Assembly: GCF_030518795.1 (NCBI RefSeq)
Contig: NZ_CP130427.1
Span: forward strand, 1,426,001-1,490,000
Source: Micromonospora sp. NBRC 110009
GTDB taxonomy: Bacteria; Actinomycetota; Actinomycetes; Mycobacteriales; Micromonosporaceae
Direction: 5' to 3'
Length of the DNA: 64,000 bases
The position numbers and the translations under genes were made by a program. This document shows positions 25,723 to 33,213 of this stretch, one piece after another (the first letter of the stretch is position 1; every line of letters starts with the position of its first letter). The notes beneath the pieces are model-generated. The model saw nothing but the letters and a program-made list of their open reading frames with translations. It did not search any database and was not told the origin of the DNA.

Positions 25723-27306
25723 GTGACTACCGAGACCGGGATCAACATCCACACGACCGCCGGCAAGCTGGCGGACCTGGAAAGTCGGGTCGACGAGGCG
25801 GTGCACGCCGGGTCGGCGCGCGCGGTCGAGAAGCAGCACGCGCGGGGTAAGAAGACCGCCCGGGAGCGGATCGAGATGCTGCTCGACGAGGGTTCCTTCG
25901 TCGAGCTGGACGAGTTCGCCCGGCACCGCTCCACCAACTTCGGCCTGGATAAGACGCGCCCGTACGGGGACGGCGTGGTGACCGGCTACGGCACCGTGGA
26001 CGGCCGGCAGGTCTGCGTCTTCGCGCAGGACTTCACCGTCTTCGGGGGCTCGCTGGGCGAGGTCTTCGGCGAGAAGATCGTCAAGGTGATGGACCTGGCC
26101 ATGAAGATCGGCTGCCCGGTGGTCGGCATCAACGACTCTGGCGGCGCGCGGATCCAGGAGGGCGTCGCCTCGCTCGGCCTCTACGGCGAGATCTTCTTCC
26201 GCAACGTCCGGGCCAGCGGGGTCATCCCGCAGATCTCCCTGATCATGGGCCCGTGCGCGGGTGGCGCGGTCTACTCGCCGGCGGTCACCGACTTCACCGT
26301 GATGGTCGACCAGACCTCGCACATGTTCATCACCGGCCCCGACGTGATCAAGACGGTCACCGGCGAGGACGTCGGCATGGAGGAGCTGGGCGGCGCCCGG
26401 ACCCACAACTCGCGCAGCGGCAACGCGCACTACCTCGGCACCGACGAGGAGGACGCGATCGAGTACGTCAAGGCGCTGCTGTCGTACCTGCCGTCGAACA
26501 ACCTGGACGAGCCGGTGGTCTTCTCCGCTGACGTGGATCTCGACGTCACCGACGAGGACCGCGAGTTGGACACCCTGATCCCCGACTCGGCCAACCAGCC
26601 GTACGACATCCACCGGGTCATCGAGCACGTCCTCGACGACGGCGAGTTCCTCGAGGTCCAGCCGCTCTACGCGCAGAACCTGGTGGTCGGCTTCGGTCGG
26701 GTCGAGGGGCGCCCGGTGGGTGTGGTCGCCAACCAGCCGATGCACTTCGCCGGCACGCTCGACATCGCCGCCTCCGAGAAGGCGGCCCGCTTCGTGCGCA
26801 CCTGCGACGCGTTCAACATCCCGGTGCTGACCTTCGTGGACGTGCCCGGCTTCCTCCCCGGCACCGGGCAGGAGTGGGACGGCATCATCCGGCGCGGCGC
26901 CAAGCTCATCTACGCGTACGCCGAGGCCACCGTCCCGAAGGTCACCGTCATCACCCGCAAGGCGTACGGCGGCGCGTACGACGTGATGGGTTCCAAGCAC
27001 CTCGGCGCGGACCTGAACTTCTCCTGGCCGACCGCCCAGATCGCGGTGATGGGCGCGCAGGGCGCGGTGAACATCCTCTACCGGCAGGAGCTGGCGAACG
27101 CCGAGGACCCGGCCGCCGTCCGGGCCGAGAAGATCGCCGAGTACGAGGACACGCTGGCCAACCCGTACATCGCCGCCGAGCGCGGGTACGTCGACTCGGT
27201 GATCCCGCCGCACGAGACGCGTACCCAGATCGTCCGCGCGCTGCGGGTGCTGCGCACCAAGCGCGAGACCCTGCCGCCGAAGAAGCACGGCAACATCCCG
27301 CTGTAG
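25723..27306 (+). CDS. accD: Acyl-CoA (propionyl-CoA) carboxylase beta subunit, carboxyltransferase
   Basis: 527 residues from a leaderless GTG. It transfers the carboxyl group from biotin to acetyl- or propionyl-CoA. The N-terminal CoA-binding half ([47 protein letters not shown]) and C-terminal biotin half ([56 protein letters not shown]) are complete. The Asp in AYGGAYDVM is typical of propionyl-CoA enzymes, so methylmalonyl-CoA production is likely. Partners here: biotin subunit at 44026, epsilon subunit at 35279, and an acyl-CoA mutase at the window's right end. Confidence 0.96.
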   Translation: MTTETGINIHTTAGKLADLESRVDEAVHAGSARAVEKQHARGKKTARERIEMLLDEGSFVELDEFARHRSTNFGLDKTRPYGDGVVTGYGTVDGRQVCVFAQDFTVFGGSLGEVFGEKIVKVMDLAMKIGCPVVGINDSGGARIQEGVASLGLYGEIFFRNVRASGVIPQISLIMGPCAGGAVYSPAVTDFTVMVDQTSHMFITGPDVIKTVTGEDVGMEELGGARTHNSRSGNAHYLGTDEEDAIEYVKALLSYLPSNNLDEPVVFSADVDLDVTDEDRELDTLIPDSANQPYDIHRVIEHVLDDGEFLEVQPLYAQNLVVGFGRVEGRPVGVVANQPMHFAGTLDIAASEKAARFVRTCDAFNIPVLTFVDVPGFLPGTGQEWDGIIRRGAKLIYAYAEATVPKVTVITRKAYGGAYDVMGSKHLGADLNFSWPTAQIAVMGAQGAVNILYRQELANAEDPAAVRAEKIAEYEDTLANPYIAAERGYVDSVIPPHETRTQIVRALRVLRTKRETLPPKKHGNIPL

Positions 27307-27316
27307 GGGCGGCTCG

Positions 27317-27350
27317 CGAGGCCCCCGCCGGACGTCCGGCGGGGGCCTCG
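27317..27350. terminator. Perfect 34-bp palindrome, bidirectional terminator
   Basis: The GAGGCCCCCGCCGGAC half pairs fully with GTCCGGCGGGGGCCTC. It lies between accD and the convergent membrane protein gene. Confidence 0.85.
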
Positions 27351-27355
27351 ACGCG

Positions 27356-28237
27356 TCAGCAGCCGGGGTTGGCGGCGACACACAGCCGGCCGGCCGCGGC
27401 GCGCGCCAGGTCGAGCAGCCGCGCCTGCGTCATGGTGTTTCCCGGCACGCCAGGCTGCAGGGGGTCTTCCGGAACCAGGACCGTGACCAGGTCGCCGACC
27501 CGGACGACCAGCCGGTCCTCGGGCCGGGGCGGGATGGCCACCGGCTCGCCGGTCGCCGGGTCCGCCTCCACGGACATGGTGTGCCGGAGCAGGATCGCCT
27601 GGTCACCGGCGAAGGCGCTCGCGGCAACCGTCCACTGGTGCACGACCGTCGTGTCGACCATCCCCTGATCGCGCTGAACCCGGCTCATCTGCCCCCATCC
27701 TGCGCAGGCCGCCACCGACCGGTCGAGGTCGGCGAAGAGCCGGTCCGCCGCCCCGGGATCCAGCCGGTAGACGTCCTGGCTGATGACCGGCCTCCGGTAG
27801 GGGGCGAAGCCGTCCACTTCGACGGTTCCCATCAGGGTCTGCGAGCGCGAGTAGCGCGAAACGGCCTGATCTGTCGGCAGCCCCTGCTCCTGTGCGCACG
27901 TCCGGAGGATGTCGTCGACCCGGACCCGCTCGTCGAGGCCCGTGTCGCCGAGCCGCTCGTCCGTCTCCGCCGGCACATCGGCCGGGGTCAGCATCGCCTC
28001 CGCGGAAATCTCCGCGCGTCCGCCGACGCCGGTGCCCGGTGGAGCTGGTGTCGGCGTCCCGGCCCGGCCGACGGCGACGGCGGAGACCGAGGCGACCGCC
28101 AGCACGGCCGCAGCGGCCGCCACCGCCGTACGCCGGCTGCGGCGGCGGGCCGTGGTCCGGATCTCGGCCGGCTCCGGCCAGCGGACCTCCCGCAGGTCCC
28201 GCTGCAACAGTTCGACGAATGTCACGTCGTCACGCAT
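27356..28237 (-). CDS. Sigma-factor-linked single-pass membrane protein
   Basis: 293 residues. A short cytoplasmic N-terminus (VTFVELLQRDLREVRWPEPAEIR) with a basic patch, one transmembrane helix (about residues 37-57, AVAAAAAVLAVASVSAVAV), then about 235 extracytoplasmic residues with four cysteines and no recognised domain. Its start overlaps the sigma factor stop by 8 nt, so the two are translationally coupled. Position suggests an anti-sigma or sensor protein, but the zinc HxxxCxxC motif of common anti-sigma factors is absent. Function inferred from context only. Confidence 0.7.
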   Translation of the reverse strand: MRDDVTFVELLQRDLREVRWPEPAEIRTTARRRSRRTAVAAAAAVLAVASVSAVAVGRAGTPTPAPPGTGVGGRAEISAEAMLTPADVPAETDERLGDTGLDERVRVDDILRTCAQEQGLPTDQAVSRYSRSQTLMGTVEVDGFAPYRRPVISQDVYRLDPGAADRLFADLDRSVAACAGWGQMSRVQRDQGMVDTTVVHQWTVAASAFAGDQAILLRHTMSVEADPATGEPVAIPPRPEDRLVVRVGDLVTVLVPEDPLQPGVPGNTMTQARLLDLARAAAGRLCVAANPGC

Positions 28238-28733
28238 CTGCGGCCTCCTCCTCCAGATCCACGACGGCCAGCAGCCCGGCCAGCGCAGCCCGCCCGCGCG
28301 AGAGCCGGGCCTTGACGGTGCCCACCGGCGCCTCGGTCTCCCGGGCCACCTCGGCCACCGGCATCCCGAGCAGGTAGTGCAGCGCGATGGCGGTGCGCTG
28401 AGCCTCCGGCAGCCGGCGCAGTGCGGCCACCACCTCCAGCGTTCCGGTGCTCGGCGCGGGGACGCTCTCCTCCGCCCCGTGCCGCAGGTACGCCCGGGCC
28501 CGGCTGCGCAGGCTGCGCCAGCGGCTCACCGCGATCCGGCTCGCCACCACGCGGACCCACGCCTCCGGGTCGTCGTACCCGCGCACCGTCGACCAGCGCT
28601 GCCAGGCCCGGATGTACGCCTCCTGCACCGCGTCCTGGGCCTCGGCGAGATCGCCGGTGAGCACGTACACGAAGCCGAGCAGCCGTTGCCGGCTGCCCCG
28701 GTAGAACTCGTCGAATCCGTCGCTGTCGGGCAC
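28230..28733 (-). CDS. SigE-family ECF RNA polymerase sigma factor
   Basis: 167 residues from GTG 28733, with GGGGAGG upstream. Region 2 covers FDEFYRGSRQRLLGFVYVLTGDLAEAQDAVQEAYIRAW-type sequence (about residues 5-70, -10 recognition). Region 4 covers LRRLPEAQRTAIALHYLLGMPVAEVARE and APVGTVKARLSRGRAAL (about residues 105-155, -35 recognition). It matches the small SigE/SigL-type actinobacterial ECF group. The coupled downstream membrane protein probably modulates it; no cognate promoter was identified. Confidence 0.93.
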   Translation of the reverse strand: MPDSDGFDEFYRGSRQRLLGFVYVLTGDLAEAQDAVQEAYIRAWQRWSTVRGYDDPEAWVRVVASRIAVSRWRSLRSRARAYLRHGAEESVPAPSTGTLEVVAALRRLPEAQRTAIALHYLLGMPVAEVARETEAPVGTVKARLSRGRAALAGLLAVVDLEEEAADA

Positions 28734-28791
28734 CTGCCACCTCCCCGTCTTCCCAGGGGACACGCCTGGCGGGCGCGGTGCGGTTGCCCGG

Positions 28792-29775
28792 TCAGCCGAG
28801 CATTTTCTCCAGCTCGACGAGCGGGAAGCCGCCGGCCGGGATGCCCTCGCGTACCGCCCGGCGGACGGCGACCTGGACGGCCGCGTTCGCCGGCGTCGGT
28901 ACGCCGTGCAGCCGGCCGAGCAGCACGATCTCGCCGTTGAGGTGGTCCGCCTCGGCGGAGCCCGCGCCCCGGGCCAGGCTCTGCCAGGTGGAGCCCCCGG
29001 CCCGCTCCGCGCCGTCCACGGTGCGGTGCTGCACCTGGTCGCCCCGCTCGGCGGACTCCTCCTCCGGGGTGGTGTGGGCGATGCCGGCGGCGGCCAGCGC
29101 GGCCTCCCCCTCCGCGCGTACCCGGGTGGCGAGCGACTCGGGGATGTCCGCGCCGAGCAGCGCCTGGAGGCCGTTGCCGAGGTTGGCGAGCAGCTTGCCG
29201 TACTTCCAGCGCATCACGTCGTCGCGGACCGGGGCGACGAACCCGGCGGCGGCCAGGTCGGCGGCGACCGCCCGGCTGGTCTCGTCCGCACCGGACGGGT
29301 AGCGGCCCAGGTGCAGCATGCCCGAGTGCGGGTGACCGTTCGCCACCACCACACCGGGCTCCAGGTGGGTGGCGGGCAGCCAGACGCAGACCGGGTGCAC
29401 CCGGGCGAAGAGGCGCAGCGCGGCCCGTTCGTTGGCCACGCCGTTCTGGGCCAGGACGATCGGCAGCCGCTCCCCTGCCGTGCCGCCACCCTGGACCGGG
29501 GTGTCCACCCAGGTGGCCAGCGCCGCCTCGGTGTCCTGCGACTTGACGGTCAGCACCAGGACGGTGTCCGCGGGCAGCGCCCGGTCGTCCGGCCCGGCCG
29601 CCGCGGGCAGCCGGCCGGTCAAGGTGCCGTCCGGCGTCCGCAGGGTCAGGCCCCGCTCCCGGATCGCGTCCAGGTGCGCGCCGCGGGCCACCAGCGTCAC
29701 GTCCCGGCCGGCCTCCCCCAGCCGTACGCCGATGGTGCCGCCGACCGCGCCCGCTCCGATGATCACGTACCGCAT
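28792..29775 (-). CDS. Ketopantoate reductase (PanE/ApbA) family protein
   Basis: 327 residues, ATG start. Rossmann motif YVIIGAGAVGGTIGVRLGEAG, the family's VLTVKSQDTEAAL segment and VLAQNGVANE. The C-terminal all-helical domain has the conserved Lys region MRWKYGKLLANLGNGLQAL and ends SVELEKMLG-like (FPLVELEKMLG). NADPH-dependent 2-dehydropantoate reduction for pantothenate is the family function. Actinobacteria carry several paralogues, so the exact substrate is uncertain. Confidence 0.85.
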   Translation of the reverse strand: MRYVIIGAGAVGGTIGVRLGEAGRDVTLVARGAHLDAIRERGLTLRTPDGTLTGRLPAAAGPDDRALPADTVLVLTVKSQDTEAALATWVDTPVQGGGTAGERLPIVLAQNGVANERAALRLFARVHPVCVWLPATHLEPGVVVANGHPHSGMLHLGRYPSGADETSRAVAADLAAAGFVAPVRDDVMRWKYGKLLANLGNGLQALLGADIPESLATRVRAEGEAALAAAGIAHTTPEEESAERGDQVQHRTVDGAERAGGSTWQSLARGAGSAEADHLNGEIVLLGRLHGVPTPANAAVQVAVRRAVREGIPAGGFPLVELEKMLG

Positions 29776-29799
29776 CTGTCCGATTCTGCCTGTCGCCGA

Positions 29800-30405
29800 T
29801 CAGGCCGCGACGGCGAGGTGGCAGAGCCAGCGTTGCCCGACGTCCGAGACGTCCCGCAGCAGCCGCTGCGGGGCGAACCCGGCGGCCCGCAGCAGCGCCT
29901 CGATCTCGTCGGCTTGGTACCAGGCGAAGAAGCGGTCGGCACCCTCCCCCGGCCAGCGTTCCCAGCTCTCCCCGTCGCCCTCCTTGACGCTGAGGAGCAG
30001 CGGCCCGCCCGATCGCAGCACCCGCCGGACGCCGGCCAGCGCGGCCGGCGCGACGGCCTTGGGCAGGTGCAGCAGGGCGGCCGAGCACCAGACCCCGCCG
30101 AACGCGCCGGAGCGGAACGGCAACCGCAGCAGGTCACCCTGCACCAGCGGTACGCCCACCCGCCGTCCCGCCTCCCGCAGCATCGCGGCGGACAGGTCGA
30201 GGCCGACCGGGGCGGCGCCCCGCGCGTGCCAGAAGGCCAGGTCACGACCGGGCCCGCAGCCGAGGTCGAGCAGTGGCCCGGCGAGCTGGCACCGGAACTC
30301 GTCCGCCACCGCCCGGTAGGTGGCCGGCACCTCCGGGTTCCGCGCGGCGAAGTCCCCCGCGATCCGGTCGTACGCGGCCCGGTTCCGGGTGATCACCTCG
30401 TCCAT
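29800..30405 (-). CDS. Class I SAM-dependent methyltransferase
   Basis: 201 residues, ATG start with TAGGCT 8 nt upstream. SAM motif I LLDLGCGPGRDLAFWHARG, motif II VGLDLSAAML, and post-motif FGGVWCSAALLHLPKA are clear. It is a small, single-domain Methyltransf_11/25-type protein without a substrate-specific domain. It starts an apparent minus-strand run with the PanE-like gene 24 nt downstream. Substrate unknown. Confidence 0.88.
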   Translation of the reverse strand: MDEVITRNRAAYDRIAGDFAARNPEVPATYRAVADEFRCQLAGPLLDLGCGPGRDLAFWHARGAAPVGLDLSAAMLREAGRRVGVPLVQGDLLRLPFRSGAFGGVWCSAALLHLPKAVAPAALAGVRRVLRSGGPLLLSVKEGDGESWERWPGEGADRFFAWYQADEIEALLRAAGFAPQRLLRDVSDVGQRWLCHLAVAA

Positions 30406-30525
30406 GCCCGGGCAGCCTAGCGACCGCCCGGGTTCTGCGAAGCCCTTGCCGGCTCGCCGCAGTCGGCCCGGCGTTGCCGCCCAGCGCGGCAGGCGGGCGG
30501 CGGCGGACCGGCGGCAGCGGGGTGG

Positions 30526-31269
30526 TCAGACCGTGAGGCCGAGGTCGGTGAGGATCGGGCCGGCGAGCAGCAGCGCTCCGACGGCCAGCGCGGCGAGACT
30601 GCCCACCATGAACAGGCCCACCCAGAACAGCGGCGGGAACGGCGTGAGCCGGGCGAGCTGGTCGGCGTCGGACTCCGGCATCCGGCCGCGGCTGCGCAGC
30701 CGTTGCAGCTCCACCACCGGGCGTACACCGCCGAACAGCAGGAACCACACCGACGTCCAGGCGAAGGCCGCCTGCACCTGCGCGGAGGCGTACCACGAGA
30801 CGGCGAGCACGACGCCGCCGGTGACCAGCAGCGACAGCACGCCGAAGACGTTGCGGATCATCACCAGCATGGCCAGCAGCAGCGCCACCGCGACCCACAG
30901 CAGGAGGGTGATCCGGTTGCCGGCGAGCAGCCACGCGCCGGCGAGACCGACCAGCGACGGGGCGACGTAGCCGGCGAGCAGGGTGAGGATCATGCCGGGG
31001 CCGGTGGGGCGGCCCGCCGACAGGGTCAGGCCGGAGGTGTCCGAGTGCAGCCGGATGCCGCGCAGCTTCCGGCCGGTGAGCAGCGCCGTCAGGGCGTGGC
31101 CGCCCTCGTGGGCGATGGTCACCGCGTTGCGGGCGATCCGCCAGGGCAGCCGGGTGGCGACCACCGCCACGGCGACCACGGCGGTGAGCAGGACCAGCAG
31201 CGGCGGCGGGTCGGGCTGCGCGCTCAGCAGCTTGTCCCAGATGGTGGTCAGGCCGTCGATCAGGGGCAT
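30526..31269 (-). CDS. M50-family intramembrane metallopeptidase
   Basis: 247 residues from ATG 31269. The zinc motif AHEGGHALTALL (HExxH) lies in a helix near residue 54, followed by the usual RKLRGIRLHSDTSGLT strand. Four or five more transmembrane helices follow (ILTLLAGYVAPSLVGLAGAWLL and others). This is the compact M50B-type protease fold. Possible roles include site-2 cleavage of anti-sigma proteins, and the coupled sigma/membrane pair at 27.4-28.7 kb is an attractive but untested partner. Confidence 0.85.
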   Translation of the reverse strand: MPLIDGLTTIWDKLLSAQPDPPPLLVLLTAVVAVAVVATRLPWRIARNAVTIAHEGGHALTALLTGRKLRGIRLHSDTSGLTLSAGRPTGPGMILTLLAGYVAPSLVGLAGAWLLAGNRITLLLWVAVALLLAMLVMIRNVFGVLSLLVTGGVVLAVSWYASAQVQAAFAWTSVWFLLFGGVRPVVELQRLRSRGRMPESDADQLARLTPFPPLFWVGLFMVGSLAALAVGALLLAGPILTDLGLTV

Positions 31270-31369
31270 GGGCGGGGAGCCTACTCGCTGATCGAGTGTC
31301 ACTTCAGGGCCGGCGGCCCGTATGGTGTGAAACTGATCGGGTGGCAAATGGAGCAGGAGGTGAACGCCG

Positions 31370-31921
31370 ATGAGTGCGGCACCCCTTGAGCCCCATGTCG
31401 GCCTCTGGACCGAGGCCGACTACTTCGCCATGGGCGAAAGCCCCAACCGGATCGAACTGCTCGACGGGAGCCTGATCGTGAGCCCTGCCCCGAGCAGGCG
31501 GCACCAACGAGTGGCCCGCCGTCTGGCGAACAGCATCGAGGCTGCGGCCGAAAGCGTCGGACTCAACGTCTTCGACGCGGTGAACGTCCGCCTTGGCGTC
31601 AACCGGATCGTGATCCCCGACCTCGTCATCACCGAGGCCGACGACGACGGAACCGTCCTCGAGCCTCACGAGGTGGTACTGGTCGGAGAGATCGTCTCCC
31701 CGGGGAACGCGGCCGCCGACCGCCTGGTCAAGATGCAGCTCTACGCCATCGCCCGGATCCCGTGGTATCTGCTGGTGGAGCAGGACGGCGACAGTCAGTC
31801 GCTGCGGCTGCACCGACTCGACGGCGGGCACTACGTCGAGGACCGGATCGCCAAGGCCGGTGAGAACCTCAGCATCACCCAGCCGTTCCGCTGGGTACTT
31901 GACCCGGCGACGCTCCGCTGA
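31370..31921 (+). CDS. Uma2-family (DUF820) putative endonuclease
   Basis: 183 residues, ATG 31370 preceded by AGGAGG. PD-(D/E)xK-type fold: [34 protein letters not shown] (Asp), [11 protein letters not shown] (Glu) and [17 protein letters not shown]. The family is abundant in actinobacteria and cyanobacteria and has a restriction-like core, but its role is unresolved. It is a single copy here with no partner gene. Confidence 0.88.
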   Translation: MSAAPLEPHVGLWTEADYFAMGESPNRIELLDGSLIVSPAPSRRHQRVARRLANSIEAAAESVGLNVFDAVNVRLGVNRIVIPDLVITEADDDGTVLEPHEVVLVGEIVSPGNAAADRLVKMQLYAIARIPWYLLVEQDGDSQSLRLHRLDGGHYVEDRIAKAGENLSITQPFRWVLDPATLR

Positions 31922-32015
31922 CCGATCCTGACCGGCCACCGCCATGACGACGGCCGTCCATGAAAATTTCCTTAGCACCCCTTGCGCTCTTGGGCAGTTA
32001 CCTCCAAAGATGATG

Positions 32016-32029
32016 GTCAATCAATTGAC
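32016..32029. promoter_or_regulatory. Small palindrome upstream of lysozyme gene
   Basis: GTCAAT-CA-ATTGAC, AT-rich, 16 nt before the ATG at 32046. Possible operator; no regulator is suggested by neighbours. Confidence 0.3.
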
Positions 32030-32045
32030 GTCCATGGAGGCATCA

Positions 32046-32798
32046 ATGGTCCGCAGACTCTCCGTCCGCCGGCTGCTCGCCGCCGGCATCAGCGTCGTCG
32101 CCACCGCAACGGTGGCCCTCGTCGCCACGGCCGGACCGGCCGCCGCGGCAACCACCCCCGGCATCGACGTCTCGCACTACCAGGGGACGATCAACTGGAC
32201 CAGCGTGCGGAACGCGGGCATCCAGTTCGCCTTCATCAAGGCGACCGAGGGCACCAGCGTCAGGGACTCGGCGTTCAACACCAACTACGTGGCCGCCTAC
32301 AACGCCGGTGTGATCCGCGGGGCCTACCACTTCGCCCGGCCGAACATCTCCTCGGGCGCGACCCAGGCCAACTACCTGGCCAGCAACGGCGGCGCCTGGT
32401 CCGCTGACAGCCGCACCCTGCCGGCCGCCCTGGACATCGAGGCGAACCCCTACAGCGGCGGCTACTGCTACGGCCTCAGCACCACCGGCATGCGCAACTG
32501 GATCCAGGACTTCCTCAACACCTACAAGTCCCGCACCAGCCGCTACGCCGTCATCTACACCACCACGAGCTGGTGGAACCAGTGCACCGGCAGCTGGACC
32601 GGCCCGTGGGCCAACCACCCGCTCTGGCTCGCCCGCTGGTCGAGCACGCCCGGCACCCTGCCCGCCGGCGCCCCGGTCTGGAGCTTCTGGCAGTACACCA
32701 GCACCGGCAGCGTCTCCGGGATCAGCGGCAACGTGGACCGCAACTACTGGAACGGTGACCGGACCCGGCTGATCGCCCTGGCCAACAACACCGCCTGA
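32046..32798 (+). CDS. Secreted GH25 lysozyme
   Basis: 250 residues from ATG 32046, with GGAGG 7 nt upstream. Signal peptide with RRLSVRRLLAAG, a hydrophobic core and cleavage near GPAAAATTP. The mature protein is a full GH25 muramidase: PGIDVSHYQGTINW, FAFIKATEGT, GAYHFARPN, LDIEANPYSGGYCYG (catalytic Asp/Glu) and WSFWQYTSTGSVSGISGNVDRNYWNG. It cleaves the MurNAc-GlcNAc bond of peptidoglycan. No wall-binding repeats. Probably acts on own-cell wall or competitors; context does not decide. Confidence 0.95.
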   Translation: MVRRLSVRRLLAAGISVVATATVALVATAGPAAAATTPGIDVSHYQGTINWTSVRNAGIQFAFIKATEGTSVRDSAFNTNYVAAYNAGVIRGAYHFARPNISSGATQANYLASNGGAWSADSRTLPAALDIEANPYSGGYCYGLSTTGMRNWIQDFLNTYKSRTSRYAVIYTTTSWWNQCTGSWTGPWANHPLWLARWSSTPGTLPAGAPVWSFWQYTSTGSVSGISGNVDRNYWNGDRTRLIALANNTA

Positions 32799-32818
32799 CG
32801 TCCGCGCCGCGACCGGTC

Positions 32819-32873
32819 GGCGGCAGCGGGATCGGCTCTCACCCTTGGGTGAACAGCTGGTCCGGCTGCCGCC
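32819..32873. terminator. Convergent-gene terminator, nested hairpins
   Basis: GGCGGCAGC pairs with GCTGCCGCC across the region, with TCACCC-TT-GGGTGA (32839-32852) inside the loop. Between lysozyme and the small membrane-protein gene. Confidence 0.6.
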
Positions 32874-32894
32874 GCCGTCGTGTCCGGTGTCCGG

Positions 32895-33125
32895 TCAGGC
32901 CCTGCGTCGCGTGGCGACCGGCACGGGCGCCCCGGCCCGCCCGGTCAGGGTGGTCCGCCGGGCCAGCCGCCAGGTCGCCACCCCCGCGACGGCGAGGACC
33001 ACGACACCGAGCACCGCAACCGGCGCGGACAGGCCGGCGCTCACCAGCAGCAGGACGATGTCCCCGAGCGCGACCAGCATCCACAGTGCCAACCGGGGTC
33101 CGGTGTCCTTGTGTCGGCAGCTCAT
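32895..33125 (-). CDS. Small two-helix membrane protein
   Basis: 76 residues, ATG 33125 preceded by GGAAGGAGGTAC, one of the strongest ribosome-binding sites here. Helices LALWMLVALGDIVLLLVSAGLSA and PVAVLGVVVLAVAGVATWRLA, then a basic tail. No family recognised. It lies downstream of the kinase gene on the same strand but behind a strong hairpin. Confidence 0.7.
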   Translation of the reverse strand: MSCRHKDTGPRLALWMLVALGDIVLLLVSAGLSAPVAVLGVVVLAVAGVATWRLARRTTLTGRAGAPVPVATRRRA

Positions 33126-33138
33126 GTCGTACCTCCTT

Positions 33139-33171
33139 CCGTCGTCGGAGGTTCAATACCCCCGACGACGG
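33139..33171 (-). terminator. Hairpin between kinase and small membrane-protein gene
   Basis: CCGTCGTCGG and CCGACGACGG are perfect 10-bp arms around 13 nt. It follows the kinase stop by 42 nt and abuts the ribosome-binding site of the next gene, so it may act as terminator or translational control. Confidence 0.6.
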
Positions 33172-33213
33172 AGGGCCATGCGAGTCAGTTTCGGGGCGGG
33201 TGATTCCCCCGGC

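Noticed and set aside
25222..27381. 719-codon minus-strand open frame across accD
   Set aside because: Shadow of accD; only its C-terminal part touches birA sequence, and in a different frame.
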